Assembly: GCF_001262495.1 (NCBI RefSeq)
Contig: NZ_LGYE01000003.1
Span: 310,001-374,000, forward strand
Origin: Microbacterium sp. GCS4
GTDB taxonomy: Bacteria > Actinomycetota > Actinomycetes > Actinomycetales > Microbacteriaceae
Direction of reading: 5' to 3'
Length of the DNA: 64,000 nucleotides
The position numbers and the translations under genes are program-made. Shown here piece after piece: positions 33,960 through 41,850 of the stretch (within the stretch, counting starts at the first letter, position 1; each line of letters starts with the position of its first letter). Under the pieces are notes generated by a model, which ran no database searches, was not told the origin of the DNA, and saw nothing but the letters and a program-made list of their open reading frames with translations.

Positions 33960-34502
33960 ATGACCGACAACGCCTCCACTCCCTCCGATGAGGCCGCCCA
34001 GAACGCCACTCTGCAGAAAGCCGTGATCGTCGGCATGCAGCCGGGGCAGAGTGCGCACGTCATCCATGAAGCCGCGCGGTTCGCGCGCCTGCTGCGGGTG
34101 CCGCTCGTGGTCGTGCACGTCGACGTCACGCGGTTCGTGACGTACGAGGATCCGGACGGATACGTGCACTCGGCACCGATCGACATCAACTTCGACGCGG
34201 GCACCGCCGAGTTCGAGGCCGTGCAGTCGGAGGCCGCCGCGGCGCTCGACGGCACCGGGCTCACCTGGACGGCGCGTCAGCTCGTCGGCGACCCGGCTCT
34301 CGCGATCAAGCAGCTCGCGAACAAGCTCGACGCTCAGCTGATCGTGGTCGGCACCCGCAAGCGGGGGATCGGCGAGTCGATCCGCGAGTTCTTCACCGGA
34401 TCGGTCGCCGCGCGTCTCGCTCATCGGCAGCATCGCTCCGTGCTCGTCGTGCCGCTCGAAGAGCCGGTGCCCGACACGCAGCCCGAGATCTGGACCGAGT
34501 AG
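33960..34502 (+). CDS. Universal stress protein (UspA family)
   Basis: A 180-residue single Usp domain. The ATP-binding signature is present near the C-terminus (VVGTRKRGIGESIREFFTGSVAARLAHRQHRSVLVVP), so it is probably the nucleotide-binding type. An unusual N-terminal tail of about 20 residues precedes the first strand. ATG at 33960 has GAAGGGAG upstream. Such proteins adjust metabolism under stress; the partner is unknown. Confidence 0.92.
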   Translation: MTDNASTPSDEAAQNATLQKAVIVGMQPGQSAHVIHEAARFARLLRVPLVVVHVDVTRFVTYEDPDGYVHSAPIDINFDAGTAEFEAVQSEAAAALDGTGLTWTARQLVGDPALAIKQLANKLDAQLIVVGTRKRGIGESIREFFTGSVAARLAHRQHRSVLVVPLEEPVPDTQPEIWTE

Positions 34503-34516
34503 CAGCTCGGAGCACG

Positions 34517-34605
34517 GCGTTTCGTCTCGTCGCTCCGCTCCTCGCTCAACGACCGGGTAAGACCCCTGGTCGTTGAGCGACGAGCGCAGCGAGGAGACGA
34601 AACGC
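34517..34605. repeat. Intergenic repeat family A, locus 2
   Basis: A near-perfect inverted repeat that starts GCGTTTCGTCTCGTCGC and ends with its complement, with one inverted and one direct core (CGTTGAGCGACGAGCGCAGCG, slightly changed). It lies between the convergent UspA and PadR genes and may also end transcription. Confidence 0.9.
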
Positions 34606-34614
34606 GCCGCCCGA

Positions 34615-35241
34615 TCAGCGCGACAGGGTCGACAGAGCCGCCGTGATACCCCTGGCCGCGGCATCCAATCCGTCTTCGAGCTCTGACACGACGGATGCCG
34701 GCAGGCGGCCACCCTGCGCCACATGCGTGCGCAGATCGGTGCGCACCCTGGCGCGGAACGCGTTGATCACGGCATCCGCCCGGTGCATCTCCTCGCGGCT
34801 GACGATGCGCTCGTCATCGCCGGGCGTGCGGGGACGGGCCTTGGAGGCCGCGCGGTCGTCCTTCTCGGCGGAGGCGAAGTCGGCGCGCAGGCTCTTCATC
34901 GCCTCCTTGACGCTCTGGCGCACCTCGTTGGCGATCAGACGCACCGAGTCGGTGAGTCCCGCCTCGATGCCGGCGAGGTCGCCCTCGCGAGACGTGAGCT
35001 CGGCGCGTCCGGCGTCGGTGATCGCGTAGATCGTGGTGCGACCGTCGACGGTCTTGGAGACCAGGCCCTCCTCCTCGAGCTTCGCGAGACGCGGGTAGAT
35101 CGTGCCGGCACTGGGCGTATAGGTGCCTCCCGTGCGGTCGGTGAGCGCCTGGATGATGCCGTAACCGTGCTGCGGCGCCTCGGCGAGCAGCGACAGCAGG
35201 TACAGGCGCAGGTCGCCGTGGGAGAAGACTGCGGGACTCAT
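34615..35241 (-). CDS. PadR family transcriptional regulator
   Basis: A 208-residue regulator: PadR winged helix at residues 8-85 (YLLSLLAEAPQHGYGIIQAL; TYTPSAGTIYPRLAKLEEEGLV) and a C-terminal helical dimerisation part with an added charged region. ATG at 35241 overlaps the DUF4097 stop (ATGA), so the regulator is made with its neighbour. The ATATAT-centred sites upstream of DUF4097 are the likely operators, giving autoregulation. Confidence 0.92.
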   Translation of the reverse strand: MSPAVFSHGDLRLYLLSLLAEAPQHGYGIIQALTDRTGGTYTPSAGTIYPRLAKLEEEGLVSKTVDGRTTIYAITDAGRAELTSREGDLAGIEAGLTDSVRLIANEVRQSVKEAMKSLRADFASAEKDDRAASKARPRTPGDDERIVSREEMHRADAVINAFRARVRTDLRTHVAQGGRLPASVVSELEDGLDAAARGITAALSTLSR

Positions 35242-36080
35242 GCGTCCTCCCACTCGGCGTCGTTCTCGATCGAGGCGGGGGTGCGGCGCAGCACCGTCAC
35301 TCCGCCCGAGACGGAGTTCACGCGCAGGTCGACGAAGCGTCCGGCGAGCTCTCCGGTCGAGCCGGTGTAGTTGCTGGGGCCCGAGGAGGACCGCTCGACG
35401 CCGTCGATCAGGAGTCGGCCGCTGAGCGAGCGCAGCACGTAGTTCGCCGCGAGGGACTCGTCGAGCCGCACGGTCGTTCCGCCCGACACCGAGTTCACGG
35501 TGACGGTGTTCACGTCGCCGGCGGCGTCGACCAGGGTCGCGCCCGACACGGTGTCGACGGTCGCCTTGCGCACGGTGCCGGTCACGGCGATGTCGCCTGA
35601 GACGCTGTTGGCGCTGATCGAACCGGTGAGGCCGCGCACCTGCACGTCTCCCGAGACGGAGTTGACGGTGAGGTCGCCGATCAGCGTGTCGACGATGAGG
35701 TCGCCTGACACGGTGTTGAGGCGGGCGTCGTTGCGGATGCCGGAGACCAGCGCGCCTGCGCTCACGACGCCGAGGTTCAGCGCGATCGAGCGCGGGACCG
35801 CGACGCTGACCTCGGCCTTGGGTCCGCCGGAGCCGAAGTTGCGGAAGACCTCGAGGAAGTTGTCCCAGCCGAGCTGCGGGTGGTCGATCTCGACCTCTCC
35901 GTCGTGGGACTCGATGCGGAGGTCCTTGATGGTCACTCCGTGCACTTCGATGCGGATGCCGGGTTCGTCGTGCGCGATGACGTCGACCTGGCCGCCGACC
36001 AGGCCGATCTTCAGCCGACTGACGTTCTCGATGTCGATGACGCGTTCCTCGCCGGGGGCGATGAGCCACTTCTCGGTCAT
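35238..36080 (-). CDS. DUF4097 family beta-strand repeat protein
   Basis: A 280-residue protein almost wholly made of short strands in repeated SVSGD / VSGD units (for example NSVSGDVQVRGLTGSISANSVSGDIAV), which predicts a right-handed beta-helix like bactofilin- or adhesin-type DUF4097 proteins. It has no signal peptide or membrane helix. ATG at 36080 is preceded by AGGAGA. It is regularly paired with PadR or envelope-stress regulators in Gram-positives; the function is not established. Confidence 0.88.
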   Translation of the reverse strand: MTEKWLIAPGEERVIDIENVSRLKIGLVGGQVDVIAHDEPGIRIEVHGVTIKDLRIESHDGEVEIDHPQLGWDNFLEVFRNFGSGGPKAEVSVAVPRSIALNLGVVSAGALVSGIRNDARLNTVSGDLIVDTLIGDLTVNSVSGDVQVRGLTGSISANSVSGDIAVTGTVRKATVDTVSGATLVDAAGDVNTVTVNSVSGGTTVRLDESLAANYVLRSLSGRLLIDGVERSSSGPSNYTGSTGELAGRFVDLRVNSVSGGVTVLRRTPASIENDAEWEDA

Positions 36081-36119
36081 TTCTTCTCCTGTGGGTGGTG
36101 GGGCCGTGTTGAGACGGAT

Positions 36120-36161
36120 CACGATATATCGTGTGTGAGAAGCGTAACACGATATATCTCG
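36120..36161. promoter_or_regulatory. Two predicted PadR operators
   Basis: A perfect palindrome CACGATATATCGTG (36120-36133) and a partial copy CACGATATATCTCG (36148-36161), 28 bases apart. A consensus -35 TTGACA lies on the minus strand at 36171-36166, so the second copy falls in the promoter spacer. ATATAT-centred sites are typical of PadR proteins. Confidence 0.85.
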
Positions 36162-36167
36162 AAAGTG

Positions 36168-36734
36168 TCAAGACTGTGATCGCGCCTTCTCGTCGGTCGG
36201 CGGGATCCCGGTGATGGATCGCTCGCACCCGATCCACCGATGCCACGACCGGGCGCCCGCGATCGCGGCGCGCCCGTCCGCGAAGATCGGGACCAGGAAG
36301 AGCCCGTGCGCGAGGAACCACGCGTGCAAGAGGAGGTCCGGGCACGCGAGCAGGAGCAGGAGACCGACTGCGACGCATCCGCCCGGACCCGCGGCAGCCG
36401 CGACGAACATGTCGCGACCTCGGATGCGACCGCGCGCCGACACCGAGATCCGCCAAAGCGTGCGCTCGAGCGTGAGCGTCGTCACCCCCGGCGAGCGTCG
36501 GAGCGCGATCGCGTGACCGAGCTCATGGAGCACGAAGGAAGCGCAGAGTCCGCACGAGTAGTGGACAGCGAGCAGGATCGTGCCGACGAGAAGGGCCGGC
36601 TGCGCCGTGACGACGCCGAGCACGCCGGCCGCGGTGGCGGTGGACGCGAAGACGATGTGCAGCGGCCATCCCGCCAGCAATAACCAACGGCTCAGCGTGC
36701 GGACGTCAAAGGAGTCGATGGCCCGCGTCCACAC
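36168..36734 (-). CDS. M50-like intramembrane metalloprotease of the peptide/ABC operon
   Basis: A 188-residue membrane protein with about four helices. HELGH at residues 70-74 in a hydrophobic helix gives two zinc ligands and the catalytic Glu. A later DG (Asp153 in VPIFADGRA) is placed like the third ligand of site-2 proteases. It is shorter than SpoIVFB or RseP and has no PDZ domain. It is the last gene of the operon headed by an 80-residue single-helix protein, a layout like YydH in the yyd epipeptide locus. It probably cuts that peptide in or near the membrane (inference). GTG start, one base after the upstream stop. Confidence 0.75.
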   Translation of the reverse strand: MWTRAIDSFDVRTLSRWLLLAGWPLHIVFASTATAAGVLGVVTAQPALLVGTILLAVHYSCGLCASFVLHELGHAIALRRSPGVTTLTLERTLWRISVSARGRIRGRDMFVAAAAGPGGCVAVGLLLLLACPDLLLHAWFLAHGLFLVPIFADGRAAIAGARSWHRWIGCERSITGIPPTDEKARSQS

Positions 36735-36735
36735 G

Positions 36736-37050
36736 TCATTCCGCTTCGGCGAGGAGCTGCGCCCGGCGTTCGACCAGCATGTCGTACACGGCGAGCGTCG
36801 CGAGCAGCAGGAACGTCACGACGACGAAGGCGATCACGAGCGGTGCCGGATTCGCGAGTCCCACCTCCAGCCCTGTCGTGCCGTCCTCGCGCTGATCGAC
36901 GCTCACGAACAGCGAGTCGAAGAAGCCGAGTCGTCGGCCCTCAGTCGACCCCGACGAGAACATCAGCCACACCAGCGTGACGGTCACGATCCCCGCCACG
37001 GCGACGGCGGCCGCTACGACGCATCCGAGTGCTCTGAACATCCACTTCAT
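36736..37050 (-). CDS. Small two-helix membrane protein of the peptide/ABC operon
   Basis: A 104-residue protein with a helix at residues 8-32, an extracytoplasmic loop of about 35 residues (EGRRLGFFDSLFVSVDQRED...) and a second helix at 70-90, ending in a charged tail. No family recognised. ATG at 37050 has AAAGGAC upstream and is well supported, yet it lies 110 bases inside the end of the permease frame. It may be an immunity protein, an accessory of the transporter or a second peptide. Confidence 0.75.
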   Translation of the reverse strand: MKWMFRALGCVVAAAVAVAGIVTVTLVWLMFSSGSTEGRRLGFFDSLFVSVDQREDGTTGLEVGLANPAPLVIAFVVVTFLLLATLAVYDMLVERRAQLLAEAE

Positions 37051-38455
37051 GACGTTCCGTCCTTTCGATCTTCTGCATTCCGAGGAGCGAGAGCCCCACT
37101 GCCGCAGCGCTGATGACGAGGAGCGAGACGACGCTCACTCCGGTGGGGAGACCGAGGAGATCGGTCCCGAGGAGAAGGGTGCCGGTGACGATGCCTGTCG
37201 TCACGATGCCGACGATGACGGAGAACGGATTGCCCTTCTCCGGCGGGAAGGCGATGCCGGCGAGGGTCAGCACGACGATGTTCGACAGTGCGAAGCCGAC
37301 CACGGCGAGGATCGTGACCACGTCGATCCCGGTGAGGGCCGACATCACGCCGATCGGCACGGCGCACAGGACCAGCGCGGTCGCCTGCGGCGCGACGATG
37401 AGCAGATAGCGCACGAGCAGGCCGTGCCGCCGCGGCCCGATCGCGCGGAGCGGAGCCGTGGAGACGTGGGCGTACACCGCGGACACCGTGCAGGCCACGA
37501 GCAGGAACGGCGGCAACTCGATGTCGAGGAGCAGGAGAGCGTAGGACCCGCCCAGCACGAGGCCGTACACCGTCATGGTCTCGATCGGGCGGAGGTGCGC
37601 GGCGACGTAGGCGCCGAACTCGGAGCTCCCGAACAGGCGGGGAGCGATCGCGAATCTCCGGGTCGGCTCGAAGCTGCGCGGGTTCACGACAAGGATCAGC
37701 GCGACGAGCACGGCGACGATCGCGAGCCAGGCGACGGTCGCGACGACCGGTCCGAGCGTCTCGGCGAGATCGGCGAAGAGCAACTGGACCGCGAAGTGCT
37801 CGGGGCCGCGGTCGACCGCCGCGAACAGCACGCGCTCGGACTGGGCGGTGGTCACGACGGACAGGGCGATCAGGGAGCCCGCGAGGATCACCGGGACGAG
37901 GAATGACCGCAGCCGCGCGAGCCGCAGGCGCAGGAGTCCGCGCTCGAGCGCCAGGTAGAGAGCGCTCGCGAGGAGGTAGGAGATCACGGACGGCATGACG
38001 AGACACGTGACGATGTCGTCGAGAATCCCGATCCCGCCGATCGACAGGGCGCCGACGACGAGCGCTCCGAGGATCACGGCGGTCCCCGCGCCGACGAGCG
38101 CCGCTTCGAACAGCATGAACCCGATCGTGCGCGCGCGATTGGTCACGGGGAGGCAGTAGGTGAGTTCGACGAGGTCGTTCGACCGCAGGAACAGGACGCG
38201 GACGACCGTGAACAGCGCGAGGGTCCACATCGGCACGGCGGTGCCGGCCACGCGCAGCAGCGGGCGGAGCAGCTCGGGGTCGGTGATGATGCTCCGCAGC
38301 GTCACCACCCCGAACGTCAGCGCGCCGCCGAGGGCGATCACGACGACCGCCACGAGCAGCGCGCGGATCGCGGGCACTCGGAGAACCCCGTGCCGGAGAA
38401 CCCTGCGGACCAGGAAGGTGCCGAGGAATCCGGCCAAGGTCAGCGCGGGAGTCAT
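36941..38455 (-). CDS. ABC-2 type transporter permease of the peptide/ABC operon
   Basis: A 504-residue, about 12-helix membrane protein, long for a bacteriocin-type permease, partnered with the ATPase upstream (ATGA overlap at 38452-38455). Hydrophobic segments run from residue 1 to about 466. The last 37 residues (HEVDVQSTRMRRSGRRRRGG...) are Arg-rich and encoded where the next gene starts, so the natural end may be earlier or a frameshift may be present. Likely exports or extracts a peptide or lipid. Confidence 0.8.
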   Translation of the reverse strand: MTPALTLAGFLGTFLVRRVLRHGVLRVPAIRALLVAVVVIALGGALTFGVVTLRSIITDPELLRPLLRVAGTAVPMWTLALFTVVRVLFLRSNDLVELTYCLPVTNRARTIGFMLFEAALVGAGTAVILGALVVGALSIGGIGILDDIVTCLVMPSVISYLLASALYLALERGLLRLRLARLRSFLVPVILAGSLIALSVVTTAQSERVLFAAVDRGPEHFAVQLLFADLAETLGPVVATVAWLAIVAVLVALILVVNPRSFEPTRRFAIAPRLFGSSEFGAYVAAHLRPIETMTVYGLVLGGSYALLLLDIELPPFLLVACTVSAVYAHVSTAPLRAIGPRRHGLLVRYLLIVAPQATALVLCAVPIGVMSALTGIDVVTILAVVGFALSNIVVLTLAGIAFPPEKGNPFSVIVGIVTTGIVTGTLLLGTDLLGLPTGVSVVSLLVISAAAVGLSLLGMQKIERTERHEVDVQSTRMRRSGRRRRGGDRDRHAGVADVLVGVD

Positions 38456-39174
38456 GACGTCGGAGAGGATGCCGGACTGCGCGTGGCCTCTGCGACGAGG
38501 GCATCGAGAGACCCATACCGAGCGAACACCTCGTCAGTGGAGAGATCGTGGCGGACGGTGCCGTCGACCAGGAGGATCACTCGGTCGCAGACGGCCTCGA
38601 TGAGACGCAGGTCGTGGCTGCAGAAGACGAGTGCGCGGTCCGCGCCCAGGCGACGGGCGTCGGCGGTGAACGCGCGCACTGCATCGGCGTCGACGCCGTT
38701 GAGCGTCTCGTCGATGATCGTGAGGGGCCGCTCGACGAGAAGGCTCGCGATGACCTGCACCTTCTTGCGCATGCCGTGGGAGTAGTCCTCGATGAGGTCG
38801 CCCTCGCGGCCCGCCATGTCGTAGCGGCGGAAGAGGTCGGCTGCCTTCGCCGCGTCGGTCTCCTGACCGTAGAGGCGGTGCATCAGATCGACGTACTCCT
38901 GTCCGGTGAGGAACTGCGGGAGGGTGTCGTTGCTCGCCGAGTAGGCGAGATCCCGACGGGAGGCCCGGTCGCGGTGCGGGCGTCCCTGCATGCTGATCCG
39001 GCCGCTGCGAAGCTGCAGCAGATCGGCGAGAAGGCGGATGAGGGTCGACTTCCCGGAACCGTTCGGTCCGACGAGGCCCACACGCTCGCCTCGGTTCACG
39101 GCGAAGGACACGTCCCGCAGGACGGGCCGGGACTTCACATAGGAGAATCCGACGGACGAGACGTCCAGCAGCAT
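38452..39174 (-). CDS. ABC transporter ATP-binding protein of the peptide/ABC operon
   Basis: A 240-residue ATPase: Walker A GPNGSGKST, a changed signature YSHGMRKKV in place of LSGGQ, Walker B LTIIDETLNGVD and a switch His in CSHDLR. This signature (YSxGMxxK) is typical of ABC-2 exporters for bacteriocins and antibiotics. Start at 39174 uses AAAGGTGCCGAG upstream. It lies 65 bases after the small peptide gene. Confidence 0.9.
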   Translation of the reverse strand: MLLDVSSVGFSYVKSRPVLRDVSFAVNRGERVGLVGPNGSGKSTLIRLLADLLQLRSGRISMQGRPHRDRASRRDLAYSASNDTLPQFLTGQEYVDLMHRLYGQETDAAKAADLFRRYDMAGREGDLIEDYSHGMRKKVQVIASLLVERPLTIIDETLNGVDADAVRAFTADARRLGADRALVFCSHDLRLIEAVCDRVILLVDGTVRHDLSTDEVFARYGSLDALVAEATRSPASSPTS

Positions 39175-39239
39175 CTCGGCACCTTTCTTCTGGGTGTCCC
39201 TCGGCGCACCGTCGGTGACGCCGAGGGAACGGGGTGGTG

Positions 39240-39482
39240 TCACACGCACTCGATCGACACGGAGACGCCCTTCTTGCTCCACTTCCAGTTGCCGGTGAAC
39301 TTCCTGCCTCCGTTGGAGAAGAAGCACCAGAGCGCGAGGGCTGCGAGGAACGCCACCCCGAACACGAGGATCGCTGCGATCAGCACCAGCCACCAGGCGT
39401 CGACGCGGACGATCACGTCGTCGACGGCGTCCTGGACGCGTCGGCGCATCAGTGTGGGCTCGATCATCGACATCACGGACAT
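39240..39482 (-). CDS. Small single-helix protein, candidate peptide precursor heading the ABC/M50 operon
   Basis: An 80-residue protein of no family I recognise. Residues 1-29 are soluble and charged (VQDAVDDVIVRVD), 30-54 form one strongly hydrophobic helix, and 55-80 are a cationic, Trp-containing tail: SNGGRKFTGNWKWSKKG, then VSVSIECV with Cys79 next to the end. GGGGG lies 4 bases before the chosen ATG; two more in-frame ATGs follow within six codons. As the first gene before an ABC exporter and an M50-like protease, it could be the precursor of a secreted peptide released by cutting near the helix (the GG at 58-59 is a possible site). Not a standard bacteriocin; no modification enzyme is nearby. 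Confidence 0.7.
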   Translation of the reverse strand: MSVMSMIEPTLMRRRVQDAVDDVIVRVDAWWLVLIAAILVFGVAFLAALALWCFFSNGGRKFTGNWKWSKKGVSVSIECV

Positions 39483-39619
39483 GAACCCCCTTCTTTCTAC
39501 TTGTTGTCGGTGGGACGATGCTCGCAGTCGGGCGACCACTTCCACAAGCGATTCAAGGCGTATATACCGTCATACGACTACATTGCGTCGACAGGTTCTC
39601 GCGAGTGAGTGAATCGTAC
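39483..39619. promoter_or_regulatory. AT-rich upstream region of the peptide operon
   Basis: The stretch 39540-39620 is clearly poorer in GC than its surroundings. It holds CGTATATACC/GTCATACG (39559-39576), a short inverted repeat with ATACG/CGTAT ends that could be an operator or the -10 region for the minus-strand operon. Confidence 0.45.
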
Positions 39620-39648
39620 TTGACCTTGACGTAGCGTCAACCTCTACC
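39620..39648 (+). promoter_or_regulatory. MerR-type promoter/operator
   Basis: -35 TTGACC (39620), inverted repeat TTGAC-GTAGC-GTCAA (39626-39640) in the spacer and a weak -10 TCTACC (39643). A dyad in the spacer of a MerR gene's own promoter is the standard MerR family operator arrangement. Confidence 0.75.
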
Positions 39649-39687
39649 GTGGAGTCATCCGGTACGAACCCCGCGGAAGGAGCAGCC

Positions 39688-40476
39688 ATGACCGGTCGGG
39701 ACTGGTCGATCCAGGAGATCGCCCGCCTCGCGGGAACCACCAGCAGGACGCTGCGTCACTACGACGACATCGGCCTGCTGCCGCCGACGCGAATCGCGCA
39801 CAACGGATACCGGCACTACGACCAGGCGGCGCTCGTGCAGCTGCAGCGGATCCTGCTCCTGAGAGAACTCGGACTCGGACTGCCGCAGGTGGCCGACGTG
39901 TTGCGAGCCGCTCCACAGGGCCAGGCCGAGGCCGCAGCCCTGGAGACGCACCTCGCGCTGCTGCGCGAAGAGCAGGACAGACTGGCGCGTCAGATCGCGT
40001 CGGTCCAGAGCACCATCACGGCACTGAGAGGAGGTGAAGAGCTCATGGCAGAGAACATGTTCGACGGCTTCGACCACACGCAGTACAAGGACGAGGTCGA
40101 GCAGCGCTGGGGCCGCACGGCCTACGCCGACGGCGACGGCTGGTGGCGGGGGATGACGGATGCCGAGCGCGCCGACTGGCAGCAGTGCGTGGCCGACCTC
40201 GGTCGCGACTGGATCAGGGCGGCGGAGAGCGGCATCGACCCGGCATCCGCGGACGCCCAGGACATCGCACGTCGCCACGTCGAGTGGGTGACGGGCGTGC
40301 CCGGCACCCCGGCATCCGTGCCCGGTGGCGACGTGAAGGCGTACGTGATCGGTCTCGGCGAGATGTACGTCGCCGATCCGCGCTTCGGCGCGAACTACGC
40401 GACGTCGTCCGGCGGGACCCACGGCGCCGAGTTCGTCCGTGACGCGCTCCGCGTCTATGCGGACGCGTACCTGTAG
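39688..40476 (+). CDS. MerR family regulator with TipAS drug-sensing domain
   Basis: A 262-residue protein. MerR winged helix at residues 4-75 (SIQEIARLAGTTSRTLRHYDDIGLLPPTR), coiled-coil dimer helix about 80-118, then a TipAS domain (about 130-255: FDHTQYKDEVEQRWGRTAYADGDGWW; GLGEMYVADPRFGANYA). TipAL proteins bind thiopeptide-like antibiotics and activate efflux or binding responses. ATG at 39688 is set by GGAAGGAG. Divergent from the peptide/ABC operon, which it might control. Confidence 0.93.
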   Translation: MTGRDWSIQEIARLAGTTSRTLRHYDDIGLLPPTRIAHNGYRHYDQAALVQLQRILLLRELGLGLPQVADVLRAAPQGQAEAAALETHLALLREEQDRLARQIASVQSTITALRGGEELMAENMFDGFDHTQYKDEVEQRWGRTAYADGDGWWRGMTDAERADWQQCVADLGRDWIRAAESGIDPASADAQDIARRHVEWVTGVPGTPASVPGGDVKAYVIGLGEMYVADPRFGANYATSSGGTHGAEFVRDALRVYADAYL

Positions 40477-40484
40477 GACCTGGC

Positions 40485-40571
40485 GCGTTTCGTCTCGTCG
40501 CTCCGCTCGCTCAACGAGCGGGGGCTGTTCCTCGGTCGTTGAGCGAGGAGCGCAGCGACGAGACGAAACGC
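40485..40571. repeat. Intergenic repeat family A, locus 3
   Basis: Inverted repeat with ends GCGTTTCGTCTCGTCG and its complement and one direct core TCGTTGAGCGAGGAGCGCAG, nine bases after the MerR stop. Its hairpin probably ends transcription too. Confidence 0.9.
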
Positions 40572-40656
40572 GTCTCCTTCCGCGCGACCCGTACCGAACA
40601 CGCGCACGCGCCGCAAGAGCCGAGCCGGACGCCGCCTCCGGGCGTAGGGTCGTGCC

Positions 40657-41031
40657 ATGACCCACCGCCGGGAGCGCACGAACGCGGCTCCGCTGTTCGC
40701 AGCGGCCGCCGTCGCCTACGGCGCGAACGCCGCGCTCGGCACCGCGGTCGCCGCGCGGCTCATCGACACCCGTGGGTTCCGCTGGGTCCATCACGCGCTC
40801 TACATCGCCACGTGCGTCACGACCGCCGCCGCGCTGAGCGCTGTGCTGTGGGCACGTCCGAAGCGGGCCAGCCGCCGCGCCGCGGCATCCCTCGCTCCGG
40901 CGATCGCACCGCTCGCGGCCATCCCGTACCTCGGTACCCACACCCGACGGCATCCGCTCGTCGCGCTCGCCGCAGCGCCCTTCGTCGTCGCGGGCCTCGT
41001 GTGCTCGCGCATCCCCTCCGACCGGAAGTGA
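40657..41031 (+). CDS. Four-helix membrane protein of unknown function
   Basis: A 124-residue hydrophobic protein with four predicted helices and short basic loops (RPKRASRRA). No family recognised. TAGGGT ends 6 bases before the ATG. The nitroreductase gene starts four bases after its stop, so they are co-transcribed. Confidence 0.75.
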   Translation: MTHRRERTNAAPLFAAAAVAYGANAALGTAVAARLIDTRGFRWVHHALYIATCVTTAAALSAVLWARPKRASRRAAASLAPAIAPLAAIPYLGTHTRRHPLVALAAAPFVVAGLVCSRIPSDRK

Positions 41032-41035
41032 ACGC

Positions 41036-41848
41036 ATGGAACTGCTCGATGTCATCCGCCGCCGCAAGACGACGAACGGTCCGTTCCTGCCGGACCCGGT
41101 GTCGGAAGAGCATCAGCGCATCCTGCTCGAGGCCGCCGGCCGCGCCCCCTCGCAGCTGAACAGCCAACCGTGGCGGTTCGTCGTGATCGAGGACCGCGGC
41201 ACGATCGACCGCATCGCGCGCATCTCGGGCGAGAGCATGACCGAGGCGATGTCGAACGGCACGTTCTTCGAGCGCTACAAGCCGTACTTCCGCTTCAGCC
41301 AGGCCGAGATGGAGGAGAAGCGCAGCGGGATGCTGTTCGACAAGCTCCCCGCCGCGCTCCGGCCCTTCACGAGCCAGGTGTTCACGAAGCGCGGGCAGAA
41401 GCTCATGAACACGTTCGGCGTGCCCAAGACGCTCGGCGAGGAGAACCACAAGCTCGTGGCGGGGTCGCCGCTGCTGCTCGGCGTGATGCTCGATCGCAGC
41501 GAGTACCGGCCCGGTCAGCTGTCGTCGTTCTACTCGGTGTTCAGCATGGGCGCCGCGATGGAGAACGTCTGGCTGACCACGGTCGAACTCGGCATGGGCA
41601 TCCAGTTCATCTCGTTCCCGATGGAGGTGCCGGGGCGATGGGAGGAGATCATCGAGCTCCTCCACGTGCCCGACGATCTCGAGCTCATGGCCGTGTACCG
41701 GCTCGGCTACCTGCCGCCCGAGCAGCGCCGCCCCGCGATCGACTGGTCGAGCCACCAGCGCAAGCTCGTCTCGCAGTACGTGTTCCGTGAAACGTGCGAG
41801 CAGCCGCAGCAGGGCTGGGACGGCCCGCCCGCCGACGCCGCGCGCTGA
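41036..41848 (+). CDS. Nitroreductase family protein
   Basis: A 270-residue FMN-dependent oxidoreductase. The FMN phosphate-binding start is [11 protein letters not shown] (residues 7-17), followed by [14 protein letters not shown], the usual RAPSxxNxQPW motif. The C-terminal FMN loop is probably [10 protein letters not shown]. It has an insert around residues 65-130 relative to minimal members. It likely reduces nitro or quinone compounds with NAD(P)H. Confidence 0.88.
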   Translation: MELLDVIRRRKTTNGPFLPDPVSEEHQRILLEAAGRAPSQLNSQPWRFVVIEDRGTIDRIARISGESMTEAMSNGTFFERYKPYFRFSQAEMEEKRSGMLFDKLPAALRPFTSQVFTKRGQKLMNTFGVPKTLGEENHKLVAGSPLLLGVMLDRSEYRPGQLSSFYSVFSMGAAMENVWLTTVELGMGIQFISFPMEVPGRWEEIIELLHVPDDLELMAVYRLGYLPPEQRRPAIDWSSHQRKLVSQYVFRETCEQPQQGWDGPPADAAR

Positions 41849-41850
41849 GC

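Noticed and set aside
39240-39482. Daptide, lanthipeptide or epipeptide precursor
   Set aside because: No methyltransferase, dehydratase, cyclase or radical SAM gene is in the operon, and the C-terminus (ECV) does not fit daptides. Kept only as an unclassified peptide candidate.
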